A DNA stretch of 64,000 nt, taken from contig CM070619.1 in assembly GCA_036346255.1 (NCBI GenBank), forward strand, positions 34,912,342-34,976,341, read 5' to 3'. The notes beneath the pieces were generated by a model. The model saw only the letters and a list, made by a program, of their open reading frames with translations. It was not told the origin of the DNA and searched no databases. This DNA is from Ampelocalamus luodianensis. Lineage: Eukaryota > Streptophyta > Magnoliopsida > Poales > Poaceae. The position numbers were made by a program, and so were the translations under genes. This document shows, in pieces, positions 21,638 through 34,900 of the stretch. Numbering within the stretch: position 1 is the first letter of the stretch; each line of letters starts with the position of its first letter.

Positions 21638-24600
21638 TGTGAGGACCCCGGTTATTGGAAATGTTACTAATTAAATTCATCTTGTAGCACAATTATTAAT
21701 GAAGGCAGTCTTGCCTTTATTAATACCAAAGCTAAAGATATAAATTTAACGATGACAAATCCAAGAAACAGATTCTGGATATATATGATTCTCAATGGTT
21801 CCCGTGGATCAATGACCATTGCATATATATCCTTCATCAACATTGCATCAAACACATACAAGTCATACATTGATATAATTAAACATAAGGTTACATCATT
21901 CGTTGATACCACAATATTAAGTGACTTGGTCACTTTAACAAAGATATCTGTGGAAGCAAAATAAACGGAAAATATCCACCAATGGCCCCATCCACCAAGC
22001 AGCAATTGCGTGGAGGCAAGAAGAAGCGTTACTCGTTAGCGTCACCACGATCGGCGCTAACGGGTGCTTCATCTGAAAAAAACCGTCCTCACCGCAACAA
22101 TAGGTGGTAGCACCTTGAGTACGGAAGGTACTCAGCAAGTCTTACTCAAACTAATAAAATAAAGTGGTGATTAGAGCCTAATCAAAGGAGTAGAGTTTTT
22201 ACATGCATAAGGTTACAACAGGAAGGTATAAAGGTTCAAATTTGCATAAAGCGATACATCTTAACCTAAAAGGCTAAATTTTGATAAAGCGATTTAATAA
22301 ATCAAAGTTTGCTTAAAACAGTACATAAATGACATAAAAATAAACAGTACAGTGCATGATACCCTCATGCAAACCGAAAATAACCAAAACCAGGTTTTTG
22401 AAAATCAAACTTCTATACAGGTGACATCAATTCAAGTTATCGTCCATGACCGTGGACACGGCTATTCGAACAGTTTATACCCTGCAGGGGTGTACATCTT
22501 TACCCACATGACTTAGTTAGCCCGTTGCCTTCGGATGCCTCGAATGATGACACACTTCCTTTGGTATGCCGACCGGGAAACTAAGATTTGGTATTTTCAA
22601 CAAGTTAACACTATTGAGTTGGACCCCATGTGTGAACTAATCCCATAGTGTAGGCTACACCACCTACTAACCACGTGGCACACATGTTGTGTCGATGAAT
22701 GCCGATCCAAACAATTTAAAAACAAATTGGGCTCACCACCCATAATAGAATGCTATCGGCACCATTAAGGTATCGTGATATGCGACGAGGCACATATACG
22801 CCTCACCCTCCTAAGAACATCCGACATCGACATACAAAGCTCACATGGCATAAGACACAGTCATCGACCTAAGCATCTATGTCATGCAAGGCCAATACAC
22901 ATATCCTTACTCTCTGTTTCCAACTCAATAGTCTCAACATTTTACTTAACCAAACAGCGCCCATACACTTGCATGTGGAAGTACGTGGGGACTTGAATTG
23001 AATAATCGAGTTCGGTCCTTAATTAACCGGACAAGTCCACCACAAAACCCAATCTCGTGCGCAAAGCACCATCACTAGCTTCCTCTTGTCGGATCATTTT
23101 AAATTTCAAATACAAGACTGATTTAAAGGAACTGGACAAAGAGTTTGAAAATGACAATGATTCATTGTGATTCCCATGTTTGACAAGATATGCTTGTCAA
23201 ACTCTAAAATCTCTAGACTGCATATCTAAGCCAAATCGAGAATAGACCATATATTATACAAGACTACACTAGAGTGGAGTGTATGGTCATAATCAAGGTA
23301 ATCCACCATGTCAGTCATAGCTAGCTATTACAAGTCATATTTTGTATTTTAGGACAAATAGCATGCTCGGATATCACTTTGGATTTGTAAAGACTATTGT
23401 ACAAAATCTGGGTTCAATATGGTGCAAAGAGGATGCTTGCCTTGGTAATAATAGACTTACATTGCAGGCTCAGTTGCTCGAAAAAGATTCGATGGCTTCA
23501 ATGAACGATTCTAAAGAAACAATAAGATCCAATAAATACCAAAACTGACAATAAGTCCAACATGGAAGAAATATGCATGATCAATCTAGAAATGCATGAT
23601 TACAGTATGCTTAAGCCATAACTACCCATAATAATGATAATAACCCATTATCTAGCTCACTTGTTTTCAAAAGACAGAATTAGAGTTTATTGCAAAGTTC
23701 CGTTTGATTTGAAAAGAGTCAAAACAGACAGATTGCAATTTTGGAAAAGAGGTATAGATCATGCAAAAGTTCATAAATGAATCTTAGCATGATCTTTTAG
23801 GGTAATTAATATCCCAAACCAACCTTAGTCTAACCCTAACTAGTTAGATTGCAAAAGCTAAAGCAAGAACCTATTTTGTCGGTTGAGCCGACAAGAGAAC
23901 AGAGACAGATTTCAACTAAGAGTCAAAATAGATGATGACAAGAATTGAAAGATCAACTTATCATCTTGCTAGGGTTTAGTCAAAATCTAAATAAGATGAT
24001 AAGTTGACAGAAGATACCTAGGTCTTGAAAATGACATGAAAACCGAAAAGGTATAATATCCACTTTTCAGTTTAAAGTCAGTTGAAGCTACTGATGCTTA
24101 AAAGAATGATTCACAGGAGCTTCTCAAGTCCTTAAGATGCTCAAGATGTTAACAACTAGGTTTAACTTACTGAAGAAGAAATATGCTAAGGGTTACGACA
24201 GACCAGATGTTGAACAACAGAGAGTTAAACTCGATTTAACCTACAAAAGATAACCAATCTTGATTGTAAGTGTAACGAGTTTAAGATGGATAGCGATGAG
24301 CAAGAAGCAAGAAACTCCACTGGTTAACAAGAAAAGGATGAGCTTCAGTGGTCAACAATGGCTGCAGCTCAAAAACTAGGGTTTATATATGTGGATATGG
24401 AGCTACAGAGCAAGAGAGAAAGATCTAGAGTTGATGAGGTGTCCATTTAGGGCTAATTATCCCAAAAATTTAGTTGCAAAAACTTTGGGATAATCCTCTC
24501 CTTGATTTCCAGAGAAATCTGCGCGCTGAGAGAGAGGGAAGGAGATAAGAGCCAACTGACATGTGGGCCCCATTGTCATCCTCAGCCGCGCGCACCTCAG

Positions 24601-26008
24601 AAAGGCTCGAACAAATGTCAGCCGTCCGATTGGAAATAAGCGGCTACGATAAATAGAGAGATTAAATGATTTGAATCGGTATCATTTAATATGGACCGCA
24701 CGATCAAGATCGATCGAACGAGATTAAAACGAAATCCCGATGGTGCTGCGGGTTCCGCTTTCAAGCGAGACGTTGGATTGAAATCCAACGATCAATTAAA
24801 AGATATACACGCCACCCTTTTAGATGCGATGGCTCGATCATCGTTGGATTTAATTTCTACGGTCGATGTAAAATTGAACCGGATGGTCGATTGCATACAC
24901 CCATGTGGTCCGCACGATTAAAATCCAACGACCCATCGATTTTGGGCTTTAAGGCCCACGGTCTAAATGGAGTGCCGTAGGATTGAAATCCAAAGGCCCA
25001 CATTAACGCTGCGTCGGTTTCAAATAGAAATAAGCGATGCCGCCGGATCAGGATGGACGGCCACGGTTGTGCGGGGATCCGGAGTCGTCCGAATGCATAC
25101 ACAGATCTGGGCCATACAAGGAAGATCCAACGGCCCAAAGGAGTGCGGGCTTTATAACACGCGGGAAAAATGGAAAAGCCGTAGGATTTGAATCTAACGG
25201 CCGAGATAAAAGCGCGCTTTAGGTTTAAAACGAAAAGGAGTGCGCATTGTTGGATCAAGAACGAACGGTGGAGATCAAACATGGACCGAGTTGTCCGATG
25301 CACACAACGATCACGCCGTTGGATTAAGATCCAACGGCAGAGATCTAAGTGGACACGTGGGCGACTTGCGGCGTTATTGCTCGCCTGCTCGATGGAAGAT
25401 CGACGGCTCATGTCGATCGTGGAGTTCGGGCTCGCGCTCGAACGTGACCGAGCCAGACAAATTTGATTGGGTTGGACCGAGACACATGAGGCTGGGTCGC
25501 TACAGTGCAAGGGTCGGGTTTGGACCGGTTTGGTTGACCAAACCTTATTCATATATTTAAAAGGTTTGAGTGGGACTTTAAAAATAGCAAATAAATTTAT
25601 AAAATCATGAAATTTTTATCGTAAGCTACTGGGATGATATATTTCCCAGATAAATTTCATAAACCACATTTTCACTTTATAAAATACATAAATATCTATT
25701 TCAGGCCGAAAATGTTTATTTAAAGACCATAAATTTTCTTTAAGTCCAAATAATTTCTAAAAATGCAACAAAAATATTTTTAGCCAAGATAATTTATCTA
25801 GGCTTTAATAAAAATACTTCCCAGTCATAATACAAGTGTTACCTTGTATTCCTTTAAATATTCTAAGTAGGTTTTGGACTTTGGCAAAAGGAAGGTTTTA
25901 TTTGTAACACAACTCCCAATCGAGATTAAGAATAAGAATGATATGAACAGTAGCCCATTACTGTTCATAATACTGATTGTTACTGTTGATAAAAGTGGGG
26001 CTGTTACA
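21638..26008 (-). repeat. B 3' LTR
   Basis: TGTGAGGACCCCGGTTATTG at the left and GGGGCTGTTACA at the right on the plus strand. It aligns end to end with 31,958-36,316. Differences between the two copies fall mostly on CAG/CTG trinucleotides. The section 24,690-25,520 holds about ten partial or full palindromes of the GTTGGAT/ATCCAAC type. Confidence 0.93.
24381..24390 (-). promoter_or_regulatory. TATA box, B 3' LTR
   Basis: ATATATAAAC on the minus strand, repeated identically in the 5' LTR at 34,695-34,704, which would be the copy driving element transcription. Confidence 0.5.
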
Positions 26009-26026
26009 AACCTACCCCCCTTAAGG
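26009..26026 (-). promoter_or_regulatory. Polypurine tract of element B
   Basis: CCTTAAGGGGGGTAGGTT on the minus strand immediately before the 3' LTR start TGTAACAG. Confidence 0.8.
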
Positions 26027-26239
26027 AAAATCTCGTCCCCGAGATTTGGAACAAGTTAGAGATCAAGAAGAAGTGAAATGGAAATGAATTATGAGGAAAC
26101 TCAACATCTGTTGTTTTGATTTCCTTCAAAGATAACAAAGAAGATTCTTACATAACAACATAGTGTTATTATTACATCTTTGTTTACATAGCTTTGTTTA
26201 AACTTTCCTTTCTTGATTCAAAGAAAAGTTCTAAACAAC

Positions 26240-27600
26240 AAAAAGATGGGGGTGCTCAATCTGCATCAGATCTTCGCGCTCCCAAGTGGCTTCATCCTCG
26301 GAATGATTAGCCCATTGAATTTTCAAGAACTTGACAGTACGATTTCTTGTCCTGCGTTCCATTGTGTCGAGGATACGTACTGGTTGCTCTTGATATGAAA
26401 GATCAGGTTGGAGATTAAGATGCTCATAGCGCTTGCCTCAATAGGAACACGAAGGCACTTCTTTAATTGAGACACATGAAAAGTATCATGTCTTCGCCGA
26501 GTGATTCAGTAATTCCAATTGGTAAGCTCTGACCGCTTGGCAATGATTCGGAAGGGTCCGATATAACGAGGTGCGAGCTTTCCTTTTACACAAAAACGAT
26601 GAGTACCCTTCATGGGTGACACTTTAAGATAGACATGGTCATCCACCTCAAAGCTCAATTCACGACGACGATGATCGGCATAGCTCTTACGACGAGGCTA
26701 TGCGGTTTTCAAACAAGCTCGAATCGATCGAACTTGCTCTTCTCGCTTCCTTTACCAAGTTCGGACCAAAGAATGGTCTTTCACGATTCTGCACAATTCA
26801 ATGGAGTCCTACAAGCTCTCCATACAAGGCTTCAAAGGTGACATTTGAATACTTGCTTGGTAGCTATTATTGTAGGAAAATTCCACATATGGCAAAGATT
26901 TCTCGGTCTTTGCTATAAGATAGCACATAGGCTCGAAGAAGATCTTCCATTACTTGGTTCACTCTTTCGGTTTGACCACTGGTTTGAGGATGGTAAGCGA
27001 TCTCGAAAGAGAGTTCATCCCATAGCTTTGATGAAGGCTATTCCAAAAATGGGAAGTAAACCGAGGACCACTAGTCGAAACAATGACTTTAGGAACACCA
27101 TGAAGACAAACAATTCTAGCAATATAAAGCTCGCTAATTGCTTGCCATTGAAATCGGTCTGACCGAAATAAAATGAGCCACTTTAGTTAAGCGATCAATG
27201 ATCACCCAAATGGCATCGATCCTTTGAAAGTCTTGGGAAGACCAAGAACAAAATCCATACCGATCTCTTCCCACTTCCATTGTGGAATAGGCAAAGGTCA
27301 AGGGTACCAACTGGCTTTAGATGTTCACTTTAACCCTTTGGCAAATATCACATTCAAGAACATATCGAGCAATTTGCCTCTTCATTTGGCTCCACCAAAA
27401 TATTTTCTTCAAATCTGGTACATTTGGTACTCCCGGATGCAAAGAAAACTTGGAATTATGAACTTCTCTAAGAATTAGACTCTTTAATTAATCATCAGTA
27501 CTACCAAGCGATGGCGATATCGAATTATACCGCGATCATCTTCGAAAATTCGTTGGCTTTACACGCTTGCATGTTTTCACGATTTACTTACCTCGATCGC
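26240..27600 (-). pseudogene. Element B integrase and chromodomain, frameshifted
   Basis: No frame is open for long, but translated pieces in successive minus-strand frames follow the integrase order. Near 26,260-26,400 the pieces PVRILDTMERRTRNRTVKFL and IQWANHSEDEATWE form the chromodomain. Upstream come the integrase C-terminal block (26,500-26,700) and catalytic-core wording (26,900-27,300). Multiple one-base and two-base indels break it. Some may be consensus errors. Confidence 0.7.
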
Positions 27601-27613
27601 TTTGGGCCTCGAA

Positions 27614-28140
27614 TCAGGATTCTAAGGTCGGCTCCACATGTAATGCAGCGAGGAATCCTTTTTCCACAAATTCAAGACTTAGGCGCCGAAAATCAGCACA
27701 CAGGTCTCTTTCGGCAGGTAAAGAGGATATGTAGTTGCATTGTGACTTTCTGCTTAAAGCGTCTGCCACAACATTGGCTTTACCAGGATGATAATGAATA
27801 CCCATATCGTAGTCCTTGATCAGTTCAAGCCATCTTCGTTGTCTCATATTCAAATCAGATTGAGTGAATATGTACTTCAAGCTTTTATTATCAGTGTAGA
27901 TCTCACAACGATTACCTAAAAGGTAATGCCGCCAAATCTTCAATGCATGGACCACGGCAGCCAATTCCAAATCATGAGTAGGATAATTAACTTCATGAGG
28001 GCGCAACTGCCGGGATGCATATGCCACAACTTGGCCTTCTTGCATAAGTACACAACCAAGTCCATGGCGAGATGCATCGCAATAAATGTCGAGCTCTTAA
28101 GAACATCCTAAGAATAAGAATCGGAGCTTTGGTCAAGAGA
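27614..28140 (-). CDS. Element B RNase H domain
   Basis: An open frame at 28,045-27,614 carries GQVVAYASRQLRPHEVNYP, the acidic motif THDLELAAVVHALK, YTDNKSLKYIFTQ and VVADALSR. These are the expected acidic residues of Ty3/gypsy RNase H, which removes RNA from the RNA-DNA hybrid during reverse transcription. The first aspartate motif lies just upstream (28,060-28,100) in a shifted frame. It follows RT in the polyprotein, so a separate start is not implied. Confidence 0.85.
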
Positions 28141-28285
28141 GTTCTCAAAGTCGAAAACTCTCTTCACACTTAGCCGACCATTCAAATTTCTTCCCTTTAC
28201 GCAGAGAGTGAGTCAAAGGTCTAGCAATCTTGGATAAATTTTCAATGAACCTCCTAATAACCCGCAAGTCCAAGAAAACTCGAAT

Positions 28286-28950
28286 CTACAGGACACTCTT
28301 GGGAGGCTTCCAATTTAGCACATCTTGTACCTTGCTTGGATCGACAATGATACCTCCTTGGATAACACATGCCCCGAAGGCAACTTCTCTGAGCCAGAAA
28401 GCACATTTGCTGAACTTAGCATACAGTCGATGCCGACGAAGTGTTTCCAGCACAAGTCGCAAATGTTGTTCATGATCCTTATCAGACTTGGAATAAATAA
28501 GGATGTCGTCAATAAACACGACAACAAACTTATCCAAGAATTCCATGAACACTGAATTCATAAGGTTCATGAAATAAGCTGGAGCATTGGTCAGACCGAA
28601 GGACATAACAGTATACTCGTATAAACCATAACGAGTAGAGAAAGCTGTCTTAGGAATGTCCTCAGCTCTAACCTTGATCTGATGATAGCCCGATCGCAAA
28701 TCAATCTTTGAAAAGACACGGGCACCAACCAACTGATCAAAAAGATCATCAATTCGAGGTAGAGGATATTTATTCTTGATAGTGACCTCATTTAACGGAC
28801 GGTAATCCACACACATCCGTAAAGTATTGTCTTTCTTCTTGACAAAGATTGCCGGGCATCCCCAAGGTGAGGAACTCGGTCGAATGAAACCCTTGTCAAG
28901 CAATTCTCAGAGTTGCTTCTTCAATTCAACCAGGCTCGTTGGCGTGCATT
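28286..28950 (-). CDS. Element B reverse transcriptase domain
   Basis: A 205-codon open frame (28,903-28,286) covers most of the polymerase domain: SSSPWGCPAIFVKKKD, MCVDYRPLNEVTIKNKYPLP, FSKIDLRSGYHQIKV, MSFGLTNAPAYFM, and the catalytic FVVVFIDDILIYSK with both aspartates intact. This is the RNA-templated DNA polymerase of the element. The frame breaks just after AFWLREVAFG, near the thumb region. The upstream linker ADVFPEDLPGLPPDREVEFV is in another frame at 29,224-28,907. Confidence 0.9.
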
Positions 28951-29224
28951 CGATAAGGACTCTCGATATCGAGCGGTTCAGAGCGAGTTCAATAACAAAC
29001 TCCACTTCCCGATCTGGTGGTAAACCGGGAAGGTCTTCAGGAAAAACATCAGCATACTCACAGACAATTGGTACTGACTCCAAAGAAGGAGTGGTATCAA
29101 CTTGGTGAGCACAAAGATGAGAGCCAACTGCTTTAGAATGATAAACAACTTGAATGCCGTCGGCATTGGTCATAGAAATAGACCGTTGGGAACAATTGAT
29201 TTGACCACGGTTTTGGACGACCAA

Positions 29225-29480
29225 TCCATACCCAAAATGACGTCCAACCCTTTAGAGTCAATCACAATTAGGTTTGCTAAAACTTCACCCCAAGGATTGT
29301 TATGTTGACCCCATAACAAATCGATCGGTTTTAAAGACCGACCCGGTGATTGAATAATAAAAGGTGGTTGGAGGGTATGCATGTCTAATCGGTGTTGAGC
29401 GACAAAATAATTGCTAATAAAGAATGAGATGCTCCGAGTCAAATAAAACGATGGATTGAAATTAACGAGAGCATACCCAT
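29225..29480 (-). pseudogene. Element B aspartic protease, frameshifted at the active site
   Basis: DVILGMDW near 29,240 and the ISNYFVAQHRL segment identify the protease. At 29,430-29,445 the active-site codons for D-S-G-A are recognisable, but one C is missing in what should be a CCGG context, so the reading frame changes inside the motif. If the missing base is a consensus error, the site would be intact; this cannot be decided from one sequence. Confidence 0.7.
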
Positions 29481-29489
29481 AACAACCGT

Positions 29490-30651
29490 GTGTATCACCG
29501 CCTCTTGGCGAGTGATCGGTTCACATGCCTGACGAAGCGGATCAGCTTTAATAGGGGGCCTCTGCGAAGGGGCTGGCCGCACAGACACTGGATATGGTCG
29601 AACAGGCGGCAATCCTTGCTGCTTTGCCACACACTTGTTGGCATAATGCCCCGGACGACCACAATGATAACAAATAACCCCTGGGTTAACATTGTTGACA
29701 GGACGGGGCTGATTCCCACTTGATCCTGACTGACTGGTGGGAGGAGATGGACGAGGAGCAAACACCGCTGGCCTTGGTGAAAATGGAGCTGGTGCTCGTG
29801 GTGGCCTAGACAACCACATACGAGGCCTTGGTGAGCTGCCACGAGAATAAAGCGAAAGTCATTGCCGCTGCGTGACTCATCAATGCCTTACTCTTGCTTT
29901 CGGCCACAATAGCTTTGTTGACGGATGCGAAGTTCGGAAGTCATGCAAAGCTACGACCATCTGGCTTCTTGGATAGCCCATTCAAGAACCGGTTTCGACG
30001 ACGAAGGTCGGTCGAAGCGTCATCGAGCATATCCGCCGGAAGTTGAACTCATGCGGATATTCGATCACGATTTTAGCCCTTGCTTCAGAGCGAAACTCTT
30101 GTTGTTTGATCATCATGACCCTTCAGAATGTGAGCCGCGAAGGCTTCTACTGAACTCATCCCAAGTAGGGACATGTCCAGGTGAATGGCAAGAAGATTAT
30201 CCCACCATATGTTGGTGGCCCATCGAGCTGATAACTGGCAAAGAGAACCTTTTCCCTTTCGGAGCATTGAGAAATCAGAAGCTTCTTTTCAATGGTCCGA
30301 AGCCAATCCTCAGCTTCCATGGGATCCTGAGAACTGGAGAACACCGGCGGATTAGTCCGCTGAAAGTCAGCAAGACTGCCCTGCACATGGTGGCCTCTGC
30401 TCGACAAACGGTGGCAACAGAGTAGAAGTATTGCGCGCACTCTTTCCAAGATGCGTCTGGTCCATCCGATTGCGCTCAATTTGCATGAGCACATCGGCCA
30501 TCGAAGGTGGTGGAGGAAGCTCCTCTTCCTGGGGACCACTTTGCGGGCCCTGAGAACTAGATGGTTCGGTTGGTCCTCCCTGAGAATGAGGCACGGGAGT
30601 CGACATGCCCCTCCCTTGTTGCGCTTGCGCACGAGTAGTAGGTCCTGTCAT
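29490..30651 (-). pseudogene. Element B gag with zinc knuckle, frameshifted
   Basis: The N-terminal frame starts MTGPTTRAQAQQGRGMSTP at 30,651. Gag core pieces follow in another frame: ADFQRTNPPVFSSSQDPMEA, DWLRTIEKKLLISQC and VLFASYQLDGP. A CCHC zinc knuckle, CYHCGRPGHYANKC, is near 29,633-29,674. Gag forms the particle that packages element RNA, and the knuckle binds nucleic acid. At least two frame changes separate these pieces. Confidence 0.8.
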
Positions 30652-31388
30652 CCTGTTACCACAACATGGTTAACAACATAACAAGGACATACTCGGCAAA
30701 CACAAACAAGTTTGCAATTAGAAAGGAAGCAAATCTTGTATATACAATACATCATGTTATAACATGTATTCAAAGTAACACCAAACCGAAACTTCATATA
30801 TACACAACAAAATTTGGTTCAGTCTTACATTACGATCGGCCATAATGTCGGTTACAAACTGAAATTTAAGCTTACATACTTTGTACAAGATACTACGCCT
30901 ATTACACACAATTTATTTAAGGACAACTACTAGACTAAAAGACACTCAACCACGAGGGTTCATTGTCGAGGTACTAGCATAAAGATCTCGATTAAAGTTC
31001 ACCGAAACTCATTTAGAAGATGAGCTCCGAGGAACTGTGTCAACCGGATCAAGGGACTAATGAGGCGCCTCGGAACCCAACAATGGCCGATGACCTCCGT
31101 GAGGTGCGGTCGCAGAGTGCGAGGAAACCTGCGATCATCGGGCTTGGCGCACTTGTCCATAAGGTGCGCACCCGCCACTTCGAAGTCGGTAAGAGGTGGT
31201 GCAAGCGGCAGGGGAGATCTCGTTGTCACCATAAAGCACGTTGCGAGCGCGGTTCATGTTGACTCCAAGTAGTACTCACTGGCCTCATTAAGGCGTCTGA
31301 GTTTCCCAACTCCCTCACAAGACAGCGATGGACTTGGTCCATAATACGGACCATCCTCGCTAATCGCCGCACTGAGGTCTTCACCAAA

Positions 31389-31739
31389 TCATCTCGCTGA
31401 CGTGCTCACTGGAGGTAGGGCCTTGATTCGGAAGTGGTCATAGGGTGGTTGAGACAATTCCGTCAAATCATGACGAAGAAGACTCATCATCCTACTTGCC
31501 GCTTCTGAACCGCCATCGCCTCGGTGGCAAGCGCTGGACACGCGATGAGGACCGCCGGCTACATGCCTAGCGATGACGTTGATGAAGGCACGATACTCCT
31601 CCATGCACGGTCCTCGATCTCGTCGATAAATGGCGACTACGGTGGTAGGTGAAATTGGGCGCCACATCATGTCCCGGCAATCTTTGGAACCCATCAACAT
31701 CTTCGGCTCAGTCTCCTTGACCAAGTACCAACCGCTCAT
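31389..31739 (-). CDS. Open frame in the B leader, upstream of gag
   Basis: A 116-codon ATG frame lies between the primer-binding site and gag, in the same orientation. It starts MSGWYLVKETEPKMLMG and includes VVAIYRRDRGPCMEEYRAF. I recognise no domain. The leader from gag to the LTR is about 1.3 kb, long enough to carry an accessory frame. It might be an extra ORF of this lineage, a displaced gag N-terminus or chance. Confidence 0.35.
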   Translation of the reverse strand: MSGWYLVKETEPKMLMGSKDCRDMMWRPISPTTVVAIYRRDRGPCMEEYRAFINVIARHVAGGPHRVSSACHRGDGGSEAASRMMSLLRHDLTELSQPPYDHFRIKALPPVSTSAR

Positions 31740-31940
31740 CTATAGACAAGAAGGCAAGATAAGAACAATTTACTTTTAAATAAACCAACGTAAAGTTGGA
31801 CAAGAAGTGACATTAAGGAAGATAAGAAATAAAAGAAGTCATACTTAAACTTTCGAAAATACATTACTGTTTGAAAGTAATTTTATTAGAAGACTCTCTA
31901 ATAACTTCGGCCATGCTACTTCTAACCTACAGGCAATGTA

Positions 31941-31953
31941 TGCTCTGATACCA
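31941..31953 (-). promoter_or_regulatory. Primer-binding site of element B
   Basis: TGGTATCAGAGCA on the minus strand, the complement of the 3' end of initiator methionine tRNA, separated from the 5' LTR end by four bases. Confidence 0.9.
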
Positions 31954-31957
31954 ATGC

Positions 31958-34900
31958 TGTGAGGACCCCCGGTTATTGGAAATGTTACTAATTAAATTCA
32001 TATCAGTAGCACAATTATTAATGAAGGAACAGTCGCCCTTTATTAATACCATGCTAAAGATATAAATTTAACGATGACAAATCCATGAAACAGATTCGGA
32101 TATATATGATTCTCAATGGTTCCCAGGATCAATGACCATTGCATATATATCCTTCATCAACATTGCATCAAACACATACAAGTCATACATTGATATAATT
32201 AAACATAAGGTTACATCATTCGTTGATACCACAATATTAAGTGACTTGGTCACTTTAACGAAGATCTGTGGAAGCAAAATAAGCGGAAAATATCCACCAA
32301 TGGCCCCATCCACCGCGAGCAATTGCGTGGAGGCAAGAAGAAGCGTTACTCGTTAGCGTCACCGATCGGGCGCTAACGGTACTTCATCAGAAAACCGTCC
32401 TCACCGCAACAATAGGTGGTAGCACCTTGAGTACGGAAGGTACTCGGCAAGTCTTACTCAAACTAATAAAATAAAGTGGTGATTAGAGCCTAATCAAAGG
32501 AGTAGAGTTTTTACATGCATAAGGTTACAACAGAAGGTATAAAGGTTCAAATTTGCATAAAGCGATACATCTTAACCTACAAAGGCTAAATTTTGATAAA
32601 GCGATTTAATAAATCAAAGTTTGCTTAAAACAAAGACATAAATGACATAAAATAAATAATGACAGATGCATGATACCTCATGCAAACCGAAAATAACCAA
32701 AACCAGGTTTTTGAAAATCAAACTTCTATACAGTGACATCAATTCAAGTTATCGTCCATGACCGTGACACGGCTATTCGAGCAGTTTATACCTCGCAGGG
32801 TGTACATCTTTACCCACATGACTTAGTTAGTTGGTTGCCTTCTGGATGCCTCGAATGATGACACACTTCCTTTGGTATGCCGACCGGGAAACTAAGATTT
32901 GGTATTTTCAACAAGTTAACACTATTGAGTTGGACCCCATGTGTGAACTAATCCCATAGTGTAGGCTACACCACCTACTAACCACAGGCACACATGTTGT
33001 GTCGATGCCGATCCAAACAATTTAAAAACAAATTGGGCTCACCACCCATAATAGAATGCTATCGGCACCATTAAGGTATCGTATATGCGACGAGGCACAT
33101 ATACGCCCTCACCCTCCTAAGAACATCGTCGACATCGACATACAAAGCTCACATGGCATAAGACACAGTCCATCGGACCTAAGCATCTATGTCATGCAAG
33201 GCCAATACACATATCCTTACTCTCTGTTTCCAACTCAATAGTCTCAACATTTTACTTAACCAAGCAAATACCATACACTTTGCATGTGGAAGTACGTGGG
33301 GACTTGAATTGAATAATCGAGTTCGGTCCTTAATTAACCCGGACAAGTCCACCACAAAACCCAATCTCGTGCGAAAGCACCATCACTAGCTTCCTCTTGT
33401 CCAGATCATTTTAAATTTCAAATACAAGACTGATTTAAAGGAACGGACAAAGAGTTTGAAAATGACAATGATTGATTGTGATTCCCATGTTTGACAAGAT
33501 ATGCTTGTCAAACTCTAAAATCTCTAGATCGCATATCTAAGCCAAATCGAGAATAGACCATATATTATACAAGACTACACTAGAGTGGAGTGTATGGTCA
33601 TAATCAAGGTAATCCACCATGTCGGTCATAGCTAGCTATTACAAGTCATATTTTGTATTTTCGGACAAATAGCATGCTCGAGATATCATTTGGATTTGTA
33701 AAGACTATTGTACAAAATCTGGGTTCAATATGGTGCAAAGAGGATGCTTGCCTTGGTAATAATAGACTTCATTGCGGCTCAGTTGCTCGGAAAAGATTCG
33801 ATGGCTTCAGCAGAACAGCATTCTAAAGAAACAATAAGATCCAATAAATACCAAACCGACAATAAGTCCAACATGGAAGAAATATGCATGATCAATCTAG
33901 AAATGCATGATTACAAGTATGCTTAAGCCATAACTACCCATAATAATGATAATAACCCATTATCTAGCTCCACTGTTTTCAAAAGACAGAATTAGAGTTT
34001 ATTGCAAAGTTCCGCTTTGATTTGAAAAGAGTCAAAATGAGACATTGCAATTTTGGAAAAAGAGGTATAGATCATGCAAAAGTTCATAAATGAATCTTAG
34101 CATGATCTTTTAGGTAATTAATATCCCAAACCAACCTTAGTCTAACCCTAACTAGTTAGATTGCAAAAGCTAAAGCAAGAACCTATTTTGTCGGTTGAGC
34201 CGACAAGAGAACAGAGACGATTTCAACTAAGAGTCAAAATAGATGATGACAAGAATTGAAAGATCAACTTATCATGCTCGCTAGGGTTTAGTCAAAATCT
34301 AAATAAGATGATAAGTTGACAGGAAGATGCCTAGGTCTTGAAAATGACATGAAACCGAAAAGGTATAATATCCACTTTTCGCTTTAAAGTCGATTGAAGC
34401 TACCGATGCTTAAAAGAATGATTCACAGAGCTTCTCAAGTCCTTAAGATGCTCAAGATGTTAACACTAGGGTTTAACTTACGAGAAGAAGAAATATGCTA
34501 AGGGTTACGATAAATTCGATGTTGAACAACAGAGAGTTAAACTCGATTTAACCTACAAAAGATAACCAATCTTGATTGTAAGTGTAACGAGTTTAAGATG
34601 GATAAGCGATGAGCAAGAAGCAAGAAACTCCAGCGGGTTAACAAGAAAAGGATGAGCTTGAGTGGTCAACAATGGGCTGCACTCAAAAACTAGGGTTTAT
34701 ATATGTGGATATGGAGCTACTGAGCAAGAGAGAAAGATCTAGAGTTGATGAGGTGTCCATTTAGGGCTAATTATCCCAAAAATTTAGTTGCAAAAACTTT
34801 GGGATAATCCTCTCCTTGATTTCGGAGAAATCTGCTACCGAGAGAGAGGAAGGAGATAAGAGCCAACCGACATGTGGGCCCCATTGTCATCCTCACCGCG

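Noticed and set aside
24857..25552. 231-codon minus-strand frame
   Set aside because: It is in the B 3' LTR. The other LTR of B breaks it into pieces, and the region is an array of short palindromes, so the translation has repeat-like composition only.
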